Below are positions 35,660 to 48,851 of a stretch of 64,000 nucleotides of DNA, piece by piece. The notes beneath the pieces are model-generated. The model made no database searches. It saw only the letters and a list, made by a program, of their open reading frames with translations, and was not told the DNA's origin. Within the stretch, counting starts at the first letter, position 1. Each line of letters begins with the position of its first letter. The stretch spans positions 1-64,000 of the forward strand of contig WBMW01005030.1 of assembly GCA_013396635.1 (NCBI GenBank), read 5' to 3'. The position numbers were made by a program, and so were the translations under genes. The DNA is from Penelope pileata. Lineage: Eukaryota > Chordata > Aves > Galliformes > Cracidae.

Positions 35660-35900
35660 TGTCTGGGAGATGATAGTTATTTTTCTTCATAATAGCTTGG
35701 ATGGTGCTATGTTTTGGATTTATGATGAAAACAGTGTTAATAACACACTGATGTTTTATTATTGCTTAACACTGCTAACACTGAGTCAAGGTCTCTTCTG
35801 TTTCCTACACTGCCTTGCCAGCAAGGAGCTGGGGGTGCAAAAGAAGCTGGGAGAGGACAAATCCAGGACAGATGACCTATGGGGAGCTTGGCTGCCTGCT
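35660..35900 (+). mobile_element. Partial LTR (U3 region), plus strand
   Basis: The sequence from ATAGTTATTTTTCTTCATAA through GTGCTATGTTTTGGATTT, AACACACTGATGTTTT and CAGCAAGGAGCTGGGGGTGC to GGGAGAGGACAAATCC follows the U3 part of a common avian ERV LTR that I know from many bird genomes. The TATA box and R-U5 expected further on are missing. After about 35890 the match stops, so this is a truncated piece. The family assignment is from memory. Confidence 0.65.
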
Positions 35901-37320
35901 GTGGTTAACCTTCAACACAGTTAATTGTGACAACACTTTTGTTCATTACGTATGTTAAAATACTGACATCTTATTACACTTACAGTAAGAAACAGGTTTG
36001 AGATAATTACCCAGAAGTCATACCCCTTACATCATTCCCCCCCCCCCAGCCATTTTGTTAAACAATTGTAACAATTATAACTATTCCCATTTACACAGGC
36101 TATCAGGGAACTACACAAGTATTTAGTATGCATAACATCTTTTTAAAAAATCCCAGGTTAGAAATACAAAATTAACAATAAAATGTTTTGATGATCGGCC
36201 CAAACTGCTTTACTTATTGACGACAAAGACAAACGTACTACTTTCCAGGAAATTAATGATCACTATCAAGTTTTAATTCTTTGCCAAGAGAAGCTACTTG
36301 ACACAGGCAAAATGCCTCTTCCTGTCACAATAACAAAAGAGCTTTCAAAAGCCTTAACCTAGGCTGCAGGTTGCATTGTGCAAAAAGCCAGCGTTTGAAC
36401 CCTATCAGTCTTTATTCAAAGAGACCTTGTGGAAGTCAGGCTTCCACAAACAAATGCACAAGAATATCTTGACTAATACAACAGAACAACAAATAGCAAA
36501 GATGTTACTATGGTGAAGCAAGGGTTAATAATAGTTTGAAGCACTTTTTCTTGATTACTCAAGATCTTTAGGTAGTTGTTTGCAGGTCTTCAAGACACAA
36601 GTCAGTGCCTCTAAATTCAGAGATGCAGATCCATCACTGTTTTTCTGCTGATGTTTCTAACTTTTCTTTTTATGGGCAGAAAGTCTAGGACAGGGATATG
36701 CACATAATTTCAGATGCCATGAATAGCAGAAAAAAGAAAGTCCATATTCTTATATGTTGTCCTATTGTTGTTGCTTCCCATTTTCCCCAACTCATGAGCA
36801 GTTGTTGAAGCTTCTAGGATAACTGGATGAATCTAAGAGTCCAGAATAGCCATTGCAGTCAGATTCTCTCAGGGGAAAAACCTAATGTCAAGGTGGGAAG
36901 TCTCATAAGTGAACAAGCTACATTACTTACTGAGTGGAGAATCTGTTGGACAACAACTAGATGACCTTGGAAAAGAAAGGAATGCAACATCTGGAGTGCT
37001 GTTTGTCATCCCAGAAATACTACTCTGTATCTCATGATGGAGTCAAGAGCTAGTGAAGGTAAAAGGAAGGGGAAGCGTGGTCAACAGATGTGACAATGTC
37101 TATAAAAAAAAAAAAAAAAAACCAACAATCCAAAGTCTTTGCACTGCCTATTTTGGAAGCAGATACACATACAGCATAGGAAGTTCCCAAGAAGGCAATG
37201 ATGTGAAAGGCAGAGAAGTGTTGAGACTTAGCTCTATATTAACCAAATGACCCATCCAAGTTTTGCGACATCCTTCACTCTTCATCACACTTTGCATGTG
37301 GTTCTTTTGCCCTGAGTTCT
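35901..37320. other. Non-coding stretch with C11 and A18 tracts
   Basis: A C11 run (36037-36047) and an A run (about 37107-37124) are the only simple repeats. The part 35900-36500 has a repeat-like look (GTGGTTAACC, TTTTGATGATCGGCCC), but no family, ends or genes could be named. Confidence 0.45.
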
Positions 37321-37324
37321 CTGG

Positions 37325-37902
37325 CCTTTCCTCTCCAGTGAGCCTCACCTCTGTGCTTGGGAAGATCATGCAACAGATCCTCCTGGACAACAGGTTAAGG
37401 CATATGAGGGATGAGCAGGTGATCCGAGACAGCCAGCACGGCTTCACCGAGGGAAGGTCATGTCTGACCAATCTGGTGGCCTTCTGGTGATGGAGTGATG
37501 GCATGGGTAGACAAAGTGAAGGCGATCAATGTCCTCTACCTGGACTTGTGCAAGGCCTTTGACATAGTCCCCCATCCTTATCTCTAAATTGGAGAGATAT
37601 GAATTTGAAAGGTGGACTATTCAGTGGATAAGGAATTGGTTGGGAAGGTCGCAAACAGAGGGTTGTGGTGAATGGCTCTATGTCCAGGTGGAGGCTGGTA
37701 ATGAGCAGTGTCCTGCAGGGGTCTGTCTTGGGACCGGTGCTCTTCAACGTCGTTATCAATGACATCGACGATGGGATTGAGTGCACCCTCAGCAAGTTTG
37801 CTGATGACACCAAGCTGAGTGGTGCAGTTGATACAGCAGAAGGAAGGGATTCCATCCAGAGGGACCTTCACGAACTTGAAAGGTGGGCCCATGTGAACCT
37901 AG
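37325..37902 (+). mobile_element. CR1 LINE reverse-transcriptase segment, plus strand
   Basis: A middle piece of CR1 ORF2 with no 5' or 3' end. It starts in the RT fingers region (PVSLTSVLGKIMQQILLDNR) and runs through the palm to the ERWAHVN block, where it stops at GTGAACCT (37902). The frame at 37617-37892 on the other strand is only a shadow. Small deletions and a stop near 37488 separate the N- and C-terminal halves. Confidence 0.88.
37337..37900 (+). pseudogene. CR1 ORF2 reverse-transcriptase palm remnant
   Basis: Two frames give the RT. The first (to about 37488) holds DSQHGFTEGRSCLTNLVAFW, the block before the first catalytic aspartate. The second (37665-37900) holds GSVLGPVLFNVVINDIDDGI and FADDTKLSGAVDT, where the F-A-D-D box (37797-37808) carries the catalytic aspartate pair. 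The intact enzyme copies element RNA at the nicked target. The frame is broken by stops and a frameshift. Confidence 0.88.
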
Positions 37903-40750
37903 TTCCCATGCCAGCTTTTTGGACCACATGGAGTCCTGTGTTTGCATAAAAAGGCATGTTTTCAGCTATTGTGAGCAGTATATAGCAAGCTAAGTATGCA
38001 CATGTCCATTTATATCTCAAAATGTTGTTAAATAGTTTTAGTAAAGTAATGAATTACTTTTCGCTTTTTAACGAAGTTTTTTCATTCTGTGTTGCACTCT
38101 TAACGCAGTTGTCTTACAAGTTAAATTTCCCAAAATGTGAGCTGGTATATATGTTTCTGTACATACGTGTGTATACAGTGAGAGATAGAGGTATCCAGCA
38201 CCAAATGTTATTAGCAAGAATTTGTTAAATGGAAATTGAGGAAATTTCAAATAATGCACCTGCTAGAATTGACTTCAACTCAGATTTTTTAAATCTTTTA
38301 AGATGTCTAGAACACTATTAACGTGGTGTTATGTATGTATATCGGTATTTATTTAATTTAAAACCACAATGATACCTTCCCATGTATGGATAATTAGCAT
38401 CTATGTGAGAAAAAAAACAGTTGGGTTAAAGGAGTACAGAGCTGAGACAGGAGAGGTGAAAACAGAGACAGTAATGTGTGTTTGTTTTATATTTGTGGAG
38501 GACGCTTTTGGCTTCTCTTCTTCATCTTGGAAGTCAGGTTTTACTGCTTCCACTGGTCCCTGGAATTGCAGTTCACCCATGCAGCTACGAGCAGGAAAGT
38601 AGCTTCAAATTGATGTGCCTCAATAACAAAGGTGTGAACATATTTTAAAAGCAAAACAGACATCTGGAACAACTTAATAACGCAAGATTCTTGGGCCAGA
38701 AATGCCACTATAATTCTTGATGGTTGCAGAGATTTTCATAGTTCTGTTTGAGTGTCATTTTCCCACTTTCACTTGGAAATGAATTTTGATTTGGGAAGAA
38801 TGTTTACGGGACAGGGTGGGATAACAAAATTTTATATAAAACAGGAAAGTGGTTGAGATTAGTATAGACCAGATTATGGCCTTCTATAGCTATACTGTGT
38901 ACTTTTCTGAAGGTGAATTTTTAATTCCAATGTGAATTTAGCTACTAGCTTAGAAAACGTCTAACCTATTTAAGCTTAATACAGAAGGCAACAGGAAGTC
39001 ATTGCAATGACTCATAAGGTATGGAACACTGATACTGAAATAAAAATGTATGGTCCCAAATGCTGTGTTTCGAGCAGTAGCTCTGAAACATTTAGGATTG
39101 CTTTATGAAACACAATCTTTTTCTTTAATAAAGAGATAATCAAAAACAAGTTAGCTGGGCTTGAGAGAACAAATGTTTCCGCTGGAAGACTGGAGATCAT
39201 AAATGTGTTTTTGAGACGGGCTTAGAGAAAGTTTTGGCTGGATGAGGTCATATAACAGACGTTGGGCTTTCTGACCCCACATATATACTGGATATGATGA
39301 TTCTACACTTCAAGAGAATTCAGAAGAAAATCTCTTGGGTTATTTTTGTTACTGCTTTGACAGCAACTAGTATCTTGAGGCACTAAGAAAGAAAAAGTGA
39401 ACCTGACAGTACAGGAATGAATTGCCTCCACGACAGAAGGAAACTGCCTTATGTAAGGAGGTAACACACAGGCTGCAGGAGGAGTAAGATAAATAAGAAT
39501 GTATATGAGGACAATATCTTTTCTATATTGAGTGTCTGAGGGCATTAGTCTTCCTTTTACTTTTTCCCTTTGGCTCCTACTTTCTCCCTGACATGAGGAA
39601 GTGTACTTTTTTTTCAAGATTGCATGCTTGCTATTTCATTAGTATATACTATGTATATACTATGTATATATGTATATGTATATATATAGTATATACTATG
39701 TATATATTCAATGTACTTTGTATCTGTCTCACCATTTTGCATACATACCCTAACTCAAAACACTTCTCCTAATCCTACATCTTCAGATGCCCCTGAGTGT
39801 TTTTTGAAATGGATGACATGGATATAAACCCCTCACGCAACTCACTGGAGGCCTCAGAAAGCCTAAGCTGTCTCTGCTCTAAAAGCCCTGAGCCAGGAAG
39901 CAATATCAAATGTTTAGTAGTTGACTCACAAGATTCTCTTATCATCCTATATTGTGGGCTTGGATTTTTATGTCTTGGATGGAAGGCTCCTTTTGTGATA
40001 TTGTTTGCTTTGTAGATGATGTACAGAAAAAGGCAAAGTGTTGATAGCATTGATGTCTGATAATATTTTGAAGGTAGTAAGTAGTTAACTGGGAATCATG
40101 TATTAAAAAATACACTGTTTGAGTAATTAACAAAGATCATAGTTAAAATAGTTTGTATGGTTTTACTGCCTTTGTGGTAGCTTTGATTTTCCTGTTGGCT
40201 TGTTCTTTACCAAGACATCCACACTCCAAAAATGTTTATTTCAAAACACAACTCCAAAAAAAGGTTAAAACATTTTTGCACTAGGAATTTAGTATGTGAG
40301 TAAGATTGTTTCATTGCTTGGTGATTTAGTGAGGGTATAAGAAAATGGAGATACGACTAAATAGATTAACAACTTTTAAACACAAGTTTCTATTAGAAAA
40401 ATTATTTATCCATACAAATAGAAGATTTTGAGAGGTGAAAAATATGAAATATGAAGGAAAAGAAAGGTACAATCCTACACAGGACAAGGATAGCCTAGAA
40501 AAACTGAAAATGTTTATTACTACTTTTATCCCTATCATTGCAGTACCATGTCTCAAAAGTAACTTGTCTAAATCTCCTTAGACTTTCACTTGAAAACACA
40601 TTTCATATGAACATGAGCAGAAAATGGAGTTAAAAGTATTCAATTTTTTCCCATGGTGCAGAGTAAATCAAGCCTGCTGTAAATGAAAAACAGCTATTTA
40701 TTACTACTACAAGATTTTAATCTTTCAGCCAAAAAAAGGCAACATGAGAA
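37903..40750. other. Non-coding stretch with TA-rich repeat
   Basis: No gene or mobile element recognised apart from the simple repeat at 39641-39708. Open frames of 60-104 codons (for example minus 39303-39617) have no motif. Confidence 0.5.
39641..39708. repeat. TA/GTATATACTAT simple repeat
   Basis: Imperfect copies of a TATATACTATG unit merged with TATATGTA. The units are self-complementary, so the tract can fold back on itself. Confidence 0.9.
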
Positions 40751-40752
40751 AA

Positions 40753-40813
40753 CCTTGGATGTGATGATCCTCATGAGTCCCTTCCAACTCAGGATATTCT
40801 GTGATTCTATGAC
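40753..40813 (+). mobile_element. CR1 LINE 3' terminal scrap, plus strand
   Basis: About 60 bases: GATGATCCTCATGAGTCCCT, TCCAACTC and the end repeats ATTCTGTGATTCTATGA. This is the last part of a CR1 on the plus strand, with nothing upstream recognisable. Confidence 0.8.
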
Positions 40814-41624
40814 TTTTGCTCACTGTTGAACAAAAAGAACAAGGTATGGTAGAGGATGGAGATATAGTAGAACATGTAGGCATGCACATTGTCTCAGCCG
40901 TGGCTCCATCAGTAGTATTTTGTCTGCCTTATCTATACAGATAAGACTGAACAAGGCTTATGAAGCAAATAAACTCACTAAACTCTAAGTGGAAGAATAA
41001 CATACTAGCAACAAACTCATACCTCACAGGGAAATGAGTGTGTTACAAGGGCAGCATGCTGGCCCAAGTTAGGTATCAAAAATGTTCCTCTCTGGAATGC
41101 AGATTCCTCTGACATTTCTCCAAAGTGTACAAATTAATTCAGACACTTAAATGCACAGAAGTAAATAAAAATATCATGTTTCTGAAGTCTGCTGCAGTCC
41201 TCTTCTCCCCCTTTCAAGAATCAATGGTATCTTACCACCTTTTGCCTATAACTGCCTGCTTAATTAAAAAGCAACATACTTTTCAAGGGCTATCATCATA
41301 CCATGACAAAGTCCCTCTTTCCTTTTCTTTTTTCTGTATTTGTCGTAAGCAAGTTATCTTTCTGATTCAGTCTTAATACTACTTCAGAGGAGTGGGAATA
41401 AGACCACATCATTAGGAACTACTTACTTCACTGAGACCCCACTGCACTGACTGGCATACTTACTATCATCTGAAGATTCTTTAATTCAAAGAACTGTGTT
41501 CATATAAGTCATAGCATATAAGCGAATTTATCAGGGAACCTAGGGAGCAGACTGCCCTCACCCACTTCACCCCCAGTCAAATGGCCATAACAAACCACCA
41601 ATGGAGTCAATTGGACCACTGAAG
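40814..41624. other. Non-coding stretch, nothing recognised
   Basis: No repeat or gene recognised. The plus frame at 41125-41376 has no motif. Confidence 0.5.
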
Positions 41625-42000
41625 GTCATAGAATCATAGAATAGCTTGGGTTGGAAGGGACCTTAAAGATCATCTAGTTCCAACCACTCTGTCAGGGACA
41701 GGGTTGCCACCTATTAGATCAGGTTGCCCAGGGCCCCATTCAATCTGGCCTTGAACACCTCCAGGGATGGGGCATCCACATTTTCTCTGGGCAACCTGTT
41801 CCAGTGTCTCACCACACTGAGTAAAGAATTTCTTCCTAGCATCTAATATAAATCTCCCCTTTTTTGTTTAAAGATACTCCCTCTTGTCCTATCACTAATC
41901 TGCCTGCGTAAAAAGTCGGTTCCCGGAGCCTTCTCTTCTCCAAGCTCAGTTCCCTCAACCTTTCTTCATAAGAGAGGTGCCTCAATCCTTAAAGATCTCT
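41625..42000 (-). mobile_element. CR1 LINE 3' end, minus strand
   Basis: The plus strand opens with TCATAGAATCATAGAATAGC, then GGGTTGGAAGGGACCTTAAA and GATCATCTAGTTCCAACCAC, and continues through the 3' region to TCAGTTCCCTCAACCTTTCT near 41950. This is a standard 5'-truncated CR1 of about 375 bases with intact end repeats, which suggests a fairly young copy. Confidence 0.93.
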
Positions 42001-44565
42001 GAATATTTTCATTTTCCCCTTTCTGGCTCTGTTTTTCTTGCCTTTTCTGTTTGAACTATGTCAATGCTGAAGAAAAAGGGTATCTCAATCTGAAGAGCTC
42101 AAGCTGTGAAGTGGCATTGAAGCAAGACTGCATCACCTATGAACAGCCAGTGAGGGACGTATATTACGTACTTAATAGCTCCATAGCAAGCACTGTACAA
42201 ACTTGTTATAAAGAAAGACAGTCTAATTCCCAAAGAATATATAACTGAAAGTCTCTCCTATCTTCCTTCTTCTTGCTTTTCTATAACTACACTAAGTAGG
42301 ATACTCCTGTTTCTATTTTCTGTTGTCTTTCCTTTCTTCTTCGCAGGTTCCTTAAAATGAAAAGGAAAGGATACCTTCAGACAGCTTTCTAATAGTTCTT
42401 GCTTCATTTGAAGTGTATCAATATGGAGTTGGCATGTTTTGTTCAAGCTTCTTGATGGCATATCTCAAGCTGGAGGAAAAAAAATATTTCCATGGAATTT
42501 GATGTAGTTTGAGCAGTCAGTCTTGCTTTGTGGCAGGACTGGGTTTCAAGGTCTTTTTGTCATCCTCTGAAAGGTAAATAAAGGTAAATGAGGAGTAAAT
42601 AATGAGTGTGCAAGCATGTAATGAGCTAAAATATCAAATGAATCGAGAAATGGGATTACAGGCAAGAACAAGGAAGGGACCACCTGTAGGTTACACCTAG
42701 GTTGGAATTTCAATAATATCAAGGTTGCCATCAGTCAAAGTCTACTGTCTCTGTCCATAGTTAGCACAGGATGCAATTGCTGCAGCTATGAAAACTGTCA
42801 AAAATTTAATCTTCTGAAAGTACACAATTGTTGATGAGTGCTTTTAGGAATGAAACTGCTTTGGGCCTCACTGAGAAGAATTGCACTAAAACAATTTCTT
42901 TAGTTACCCATCCCCACCTTGCCCCTCAAAAAAAAAAAAAAAAGAAAAAGAAAAAGAAAAAAGAAACACCAAACAAACAAACAAAAAACCTGATACTAAT
43001 TATATTTGTGACTTGTTAAGAAGAATGAAGAAGTAAATTTTGAAAAACATGGTCGGTACCTCTGCAGGGAGCCTTTAGCGGATAAGAGATTAAATATGGA
43101 TATTTTCAATGGTAAAAGCTTCTAACCAGTTCTTTAATCCCAAAGCCAGCAGACAAAACCTTTAGCTTTCAGAAAGCAGAGGAAAAAGCTGGAGGCTGAA
43201 ATGCAGGGCTTACACATGCTTTTCCATTGAGATTATTGGGGAAAAAAAAATTAAAAAGTATTTCAAAGATTTGAGCCTTTAGTGTTTTGCAGTCTTCATG
43301 CAAAATTCTGGGAACTACATTAAAAACATCGTAAATGTAGTGGCTGCCAGAAATATTGCATGCTAATGTGTCAGTGAACAGATGTAATACAAGACCTCAT
43401 ATGGTCAATTTATGTTGTGAAGAACAGTACGGCTTTAATCTGTACATCGTCATCTTTCTTGATCCCTGGGATGTGCCACTGATGACAGTTTACATATCAG
43501 AAAAGGATCTAAAGTGAGAAAAGCATACTTGGAAGTAAAAGGAGGTATGATTTAGCGTGCAGAATAATCCAGGTAATGAATACCAGAAAAGTACATTATA
43601 GAAAGCAAAGAAAAACTGCTAAGCAACTCACTTTGATGTGCTGTGCTGTGGTGATATAGAGTAGTAAAAAACTAAAACAGATAGTGGGGAAAGAGGAGAT
43701 GGAAGTTGATAGGTTTTGTCTCCTCATATTAGCCAGCTTCAGAATTCTAGAGGCAGAAGACTTCCATAGCAATATAGATTTGTGAATACTCTCCTTTTGG
43801 AAACAAAGGTCTATGAAGACTCTACCTTTGGGAAAAGGGTTTCTTGGGGTTTATTATCTTGTGTTCAATGTTTTTTCCTACATCAAACAAAGAATATACG
43901 GGACCCTTCTGTTCAGGAATAAATAATACTTGGAGACTTAAGAAACATATTTGAATTAATCCCTAATGATTTTGTAGATTTTTTTTTTTTTTGCACAAAA
44001 ATCGTACCTTTTTGTTAATTCTTCTATTTTACTAAGCATAGTTCATTTTTGTAAAACTAGGAGCAAGTTCATTTATGGACAACTATTTGTTTCCTTATAA
44101 ATCACAAATATTCTTTAAAAACTTATAAAAAATAAAAAAGCTGTGTTCCCAGTGACAGACTCTAAGTCATTCATATATGCATGCCATTCAGTTACCTCTA
44201 AATGGTGGACTAAGCATGTTTATTGTGTAGGGCTTGAATATGTCCTCAAGCCTCTCTTTCAGTAAAAGCATAATATTGACTGCGCCTACATTTCATTGAA
44301 ATTCCTCCATCTCTGTTTATCGCTGCTCAGTGTGTTGCACTACTATGGCTGTACTTGTAAGCACAGCATATGCCTCTATGACAACACCCTCAGAAAAAAA
44401 AAAAAGAATAAATTGTACTTTCAGTCAAGGTTTTTGACTGAATGTAATGAACTGTGGGAAACTTTGATATCCTGCAAAGAACTCCCTGGGACACTAATGC
44501 ACCTGTCTAGGAAAACAGCATTGTTCACTTAACAGGGATACTGTATGTTACCTGTTGATCTGTTT
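42001..44565. other. Non-coding stretch with A-rich simple repeat
   Basis: No gene or mobile element recognised. The simple repeat at 42928-42990 and a T run near 43979-43992 are the only features. Confidence 0.5.
42928..42990. repeat. A-rich (AAAAAG)n/(AAAC)n simple repeat
   Basis: A16, then AAAAAG units, then AAAC units. Confidence 0.95.
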
Positions 44566-44566
44566 C

Positions 44567-45347
44567 AGTTTGACGAACTCAAAAGGTGAGCTCATGTGAA
44601 CCTAATGAGGTTCAACAAGCAAAGTGCAAGGTCTTGCACTTGAGTCGGGGTAATCCTAGATATGTATATACAGACTGGGAGAAGAACTCCTTGAGAGTAG
44701 CCCTGCAGAGAAGGACCTGGGTGGATGAAAAACTGAACATGAGCCAGCAGTGTGCTCTTGCAGCTCAGAAGGCCAATGATATCCTGGGCTCCATCAGTAG
44801 AGGGATGGCCAGCAGGGCGAGGGAGGTGATTGTCCCTCTCTACTCTGTCCTCGTGAGGCCCCATCTGGAGTACTGCATCCAGGTCTGGGGCCCCCAACAG
44901 AGGGAAGACGTGGAGCTGGTGGAGAGGGTCCAGAGGAGGGCCACAAAGATGATCAGAGGGCTGGAGCATCTCCGCTATGAGGACAGGCTGAAGAAACTGG
45001 GCTTGTTCAGCTTGGAAAAGAGAAGGCTGCAGGGAGACCTCATTGCAGCCTTCCAGTATTTAAAGGGAGATTATAAACAGGAGGACAATCAATCAATCAA
45101 TCTGAAGGAGGGAAGGTTTAGATTGGATGTTGGAGGGAAGTTTTTCACTGACAGGGTGGTGAGGTGCCCAGAGAGGCTGTGGATGCCCCATTCCTGGAGG
45201 TGTTCAAGGCCAGTTTGGATGTGGTTCTGGGCAACCTGATTTAGTACTTGATCTAACAGTTGGCAACTCTGCCTATGGCAGTGGGGCTGGAACTTGATGA
45301 TCCTTGGGGTCCCTTCCAATCCAAGCCATTCTATGATTCTATGATTT
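44567..45347 (+). mobile_element. CR1 LINE, 3' part from RT C-terminus to tail, plus strand
   Basis: Continuous CR1 from GACGAACTCAAAAGGTGAGC to the 3' end repeats CATTCTATGATTCTATGATT. It begins at the same element position where the CR1 at 37325-37902 stops, with about 32 bases in common. It carries a long open frame (44586-45239). A small CAAT tract (45087-45102) is an internal expansion. Confidence 0.93.
44586..45239 (+). pseudogene. CR1 ORF2 C-terminal fragment, largely open
   Basis: A 217-codon frame with KCKVLHLSRGNPRYVYTDWE, the LAAQKANDILGSISRGMASR block, RPHLEYCIQVWGPQQ and RRATKMIRGLEHLRYEDRLK, in the order found at the C-terminus of CR1 ORF2. The last 40 or so codons are out of the normal frame (the CAAT expansion at 45087 shifts it) and read into the 3' region. 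It starts within ORF2, so it has no true start codon and is not a gene. Confidence 0.88.
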
Positions 45348-48300
45348 ACGTAAAATAAAACTATTTTGAAATATCATTCTGTGTCTCAAATTTTGAAGAG
45401 CTGTCAAAAGAAAAACCTTTAAATTCTTCTACTAGAAATTGGATGAAAGGATTTATTAAAACAATTTCAATCTCATATTGTCATGCTAGAACAGGAAGTA
45501 AGTTTTGATGTGATTCCTATCTGCCCTTAAATAAAAGGAGGTCAATTGGGGCTCACAGTCTGTTGTCCCAAACCAGGTATTGTGACTTTTGTGTTTAGAG
45601 AAATAGTATCTTGAAGGCAATATCTTTCACCTGTTAAGAAAAAAGGATTCATTTATTGACTATATAGAACTCAAACCTCAAGGAAAAGTTCCGTTTAAAA
45701 GCCTGATTGGTTTTGGGAGCAACCCCCAAGTAAAGCTTTAAGCTACTCTTTTAAATCTTTTAAAATCAAATCAAGTACTTCAGAATACACTGTGGAAAAC
45801 AATGTTACTTGGGAAAATGAATGAATAAATTAAGCAAGAGGTAAGTCTTATCCACCTCTAATATCCATATTTTTAGGAACTGTAGAGGTTGACCTTCTCA
45901 ACATTTATTCTTTCCATCTCCCTTCTAAAATTGTAAATGAAAAGCAGAATATGCCAGTTGATGATTCAAAAATATGGGATCGAAAAAATTGAAATGGAAT
46001 TTTGTGTAAAGATAGAGGAAGATTTAGTCTTTGAAGGTAACAGCAGTTGTGCTATTAGGGGTGCAGCAGGAGTTTAATTCTGTAGTATTTCTTGCCCTGT
46101 ACTTTCACTGGGGAAATATAAGTCCTTTAAAGGAAACACAGTTTTAGCTGTAACTCCTTTGGGGGAGCCATTCTCCGACTTTTCTCACAATGCAAAGAAA
46201 CAGTAGCAAAGGGATCATGCTTCATGGATACTGCTGTACTATATTATGCTGTTTTACTCAGTCAACGGGATTTTTTTTTTTTCCAGTAAGGTAAGTACTT
46301 GCATAGGTTTCTAAATACCACTGTCATACAAGGAACACATAATACATAATGATGTGGCTTAGAACCCATCATAATAATATAATATACAAACAAGAATCAT
46401 CACTTTCTGTGTATGGAAGCTGGTATTTTATTTATTATATTGAAAATGATGAAAGCTTTCGCAGTCTTCTCAGAAGAAATATGGCCTTATGCTAAATCAA
46501 GAAATACTTTTAATAAGTTGGCAGTAGATTTCTTCTGGAGCAACTAGATGCAGTCCATCAGCTAATACATGCTGCCTTAGCAAGAAAATTTGGAATCCCT
46601 CTCACGCTTAGAGCATGAACTAATGTTGCAATGTAGGCCCCAAGTATATAATCACAGAGTACGTACTCTTTGACTTGAAAGTATCTCTTCTTTTTTTTTT
46701 TTTTTTTTNNNNNNNNNNNNNNNNNNNNNNNNNTTTTCCACTTCTGCCTTTGCATAGTTGTGTTTTTGGGAGTAGATGAATCTGTTTTGCACATGCAGAA
46801 TCTGCTTTGTAATAATTGCAATTTTGTATTCTGTTTGTGGGCAAAGCTAAAGAATCTGCGCAGTAGTTTCCTTGGAAAATGGAAGATATGGAAGGATCTA
46901 CTGTCTCTGACTTACTTTGAAATGCCAAATAATCACCCAGACAACAGTTAATTAGCTATTCTGTGAAGTTCATTATGTCTAAATACAGGACACTCAGTAG
47001 CAGCAGACTAACAGATAATCAGGTATCTGTCTTTCGCAGCCCTTGAAGAGAAGCTTATTTCTCCATGTCAGTTGAAACAAGTGTGTACATGCTAATGACC
47101 TATTGACTAATCTTTGCAAGAAAGAGATCTCAGCATGACATTAGAGTACCTTGGCTGCTTTTATGGTCAAGCTTTATGATTGGAGAGGAAAAGCAGGCCA
47201 GAAAATGGCTTTTTCTCAAAGAGGTGTCAGGGAAATTTGGAAATTCTGAAGAGGTTTTCCTGCAGAAAATTCCAATTTCAGAAAAGAAAGAAAATAATTC
47301 ATATCTTGAAATTTCACAAGGATACTTTAGAGGAGTTGCACCTTGAAATCTACCTGTCCACTTTCATTGAGATATAGCTTTCCTAGGCATTTCTCATGAT
47401 GTATTATCCTTTCCCTTCTTAAGATGATAAGATGATCAATAACAGCTTGGCTGGAGAAGTTCCGTTGAAGAGATTGGATGCTGAAATAGTTGAACTAAGA
47501 TGCCTCAGTAGCACAAGAGCAGCTTATTCCAATTAAAAAAAATGAGGCTTTGGATGCTCTTTTACTTGGCAAAGCCTCCATTGGAAAGCAGGTGCTTTCA
47601 TATTTTGCTTCAAAGCAATTTCCAAAGAACATTTTGACTGTCTTTTTTAGGAAATAAAAATTGTTAAATCTGTTATTGGAAATGACTGTACTTAGAAAAT
47701 AACTTACTATTTGTCTTCACTTAGAAATGCTGTATTTTAATTTTTTATTTTACTTTTTCTTAATTCTCTGGCTCACATTCCTCATACTGATATGTTTTCA
47801 TATAAAATATGTATCTTCTTAAATATTCTTTCTTATCTCATTTATTTGTAAAAAATAATAGCAGATGGATCTCTCTTGGCATTGGCAAACAACAAAAACG
47901 TTTGACAACAAATGCACACCATTGTCATCTAAAATTGCTGCTTGTGGTGAAATGCAGCGTTTAATAAGAAATTACTGTGCATGTTGAACAGTATCTTGGA
48001 TTTCTGCAAAATGCTTCAATAAACGTGTCACACAGATTTCTCTCCCTACTAGAAAAGACAGCTTAATGCCTGTTCTATGTTTACCTCTGTTTAGGATTTA
48101 TCAGTGAAGGCATGCATGTGTATATACACACTAGAAGGTTTTTATGAATTGCAGTTATTGTTATTTCCCTTTGTATGCAGACTAAAAAGCTCCTTTCAGC
48201 CTGACTGAATTCAAATTCTGTTTCAGAGAATAACAGAATGGGAAAGCATCAGTCAGACTCTGAGAGAGAGCATGTTGTGTGTGTTTTCTGCATAATCTGT

Positions 48301-48850
48301 ATGGCTGTGGGACGTACAGCCTGGGCTTAGCTAACAGCTAGAACAGTCTGGCTTGTCTTCTATAACCTTGTCCCTTTACTGTTTGAGGATTTTATCAACC
48401 ATAAACTCCTCAGGTTTAGAGTATTCCATGCTGCGTGTGTGGCTCCATCTGCTTTCTTCATGAAAGCCTCAGAATAAGGCAGTCTTTTCTAAGATGGTGA
48501 TCAGAGGGAAACACAGTGTTTAACTTATCTGAAAGAATAAATCTGAAAATATATTTAAGATTCTTTAGCAGTGTTTTCTCCTCCTCTCAAAACAACAAAC
48601 CCATTTTAGTGCCTACAGTTGACACAGTAGATGGTTACCTGCTAATATTCTCTTTGTTTATTTGAAAAACAACGTGTTTTAGCCAAGTTAAAGCTTCTGG
48701 AAGAGGCTTTCTGAGAATGATCAAAAGAGATTCATTTCAACAGGGCACCAAATTTCTCAGAAGTGATCTGCCCTCAGTACAGCCTGTCCATTTTGCTGTG
48801 CTTGTCCTTGTGATAGGACTACCCTAAACTACCCACTCTGGTGTAACTAA
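45348..48850. other. Repeat-poor stretch with an assembly gap
   Basis: No gene or mobile element recognised in 3.5 kb. Contains the T tract and gap at 46691-46733. Confidence 0.5.
46691..46733. other. T tract followed by a 25-base gap
   Basis: At least 18 T and then 25 N (46709-46733). The T run resumes as TTTT after the gap. This is a homopolymer that could not be read through, and its true length is unknown. Confidence 0.9.
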
Positions 48851-48851
48851 G

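Noticed and set aside
39641..39708. Possible CRISPR-like or satellite array because of repeated TATATACTATG units
   Set aside because: Units are short, variable and without spacers. It is an ordinary AT microsatellite.
44586..45239. A 217-codon open frame as a host gene
   Set aside because: It is the C-terminal part of CR1 ORF2 within a complete CR1 3' segment ending in CR1 tail repeats, with no start of its own.
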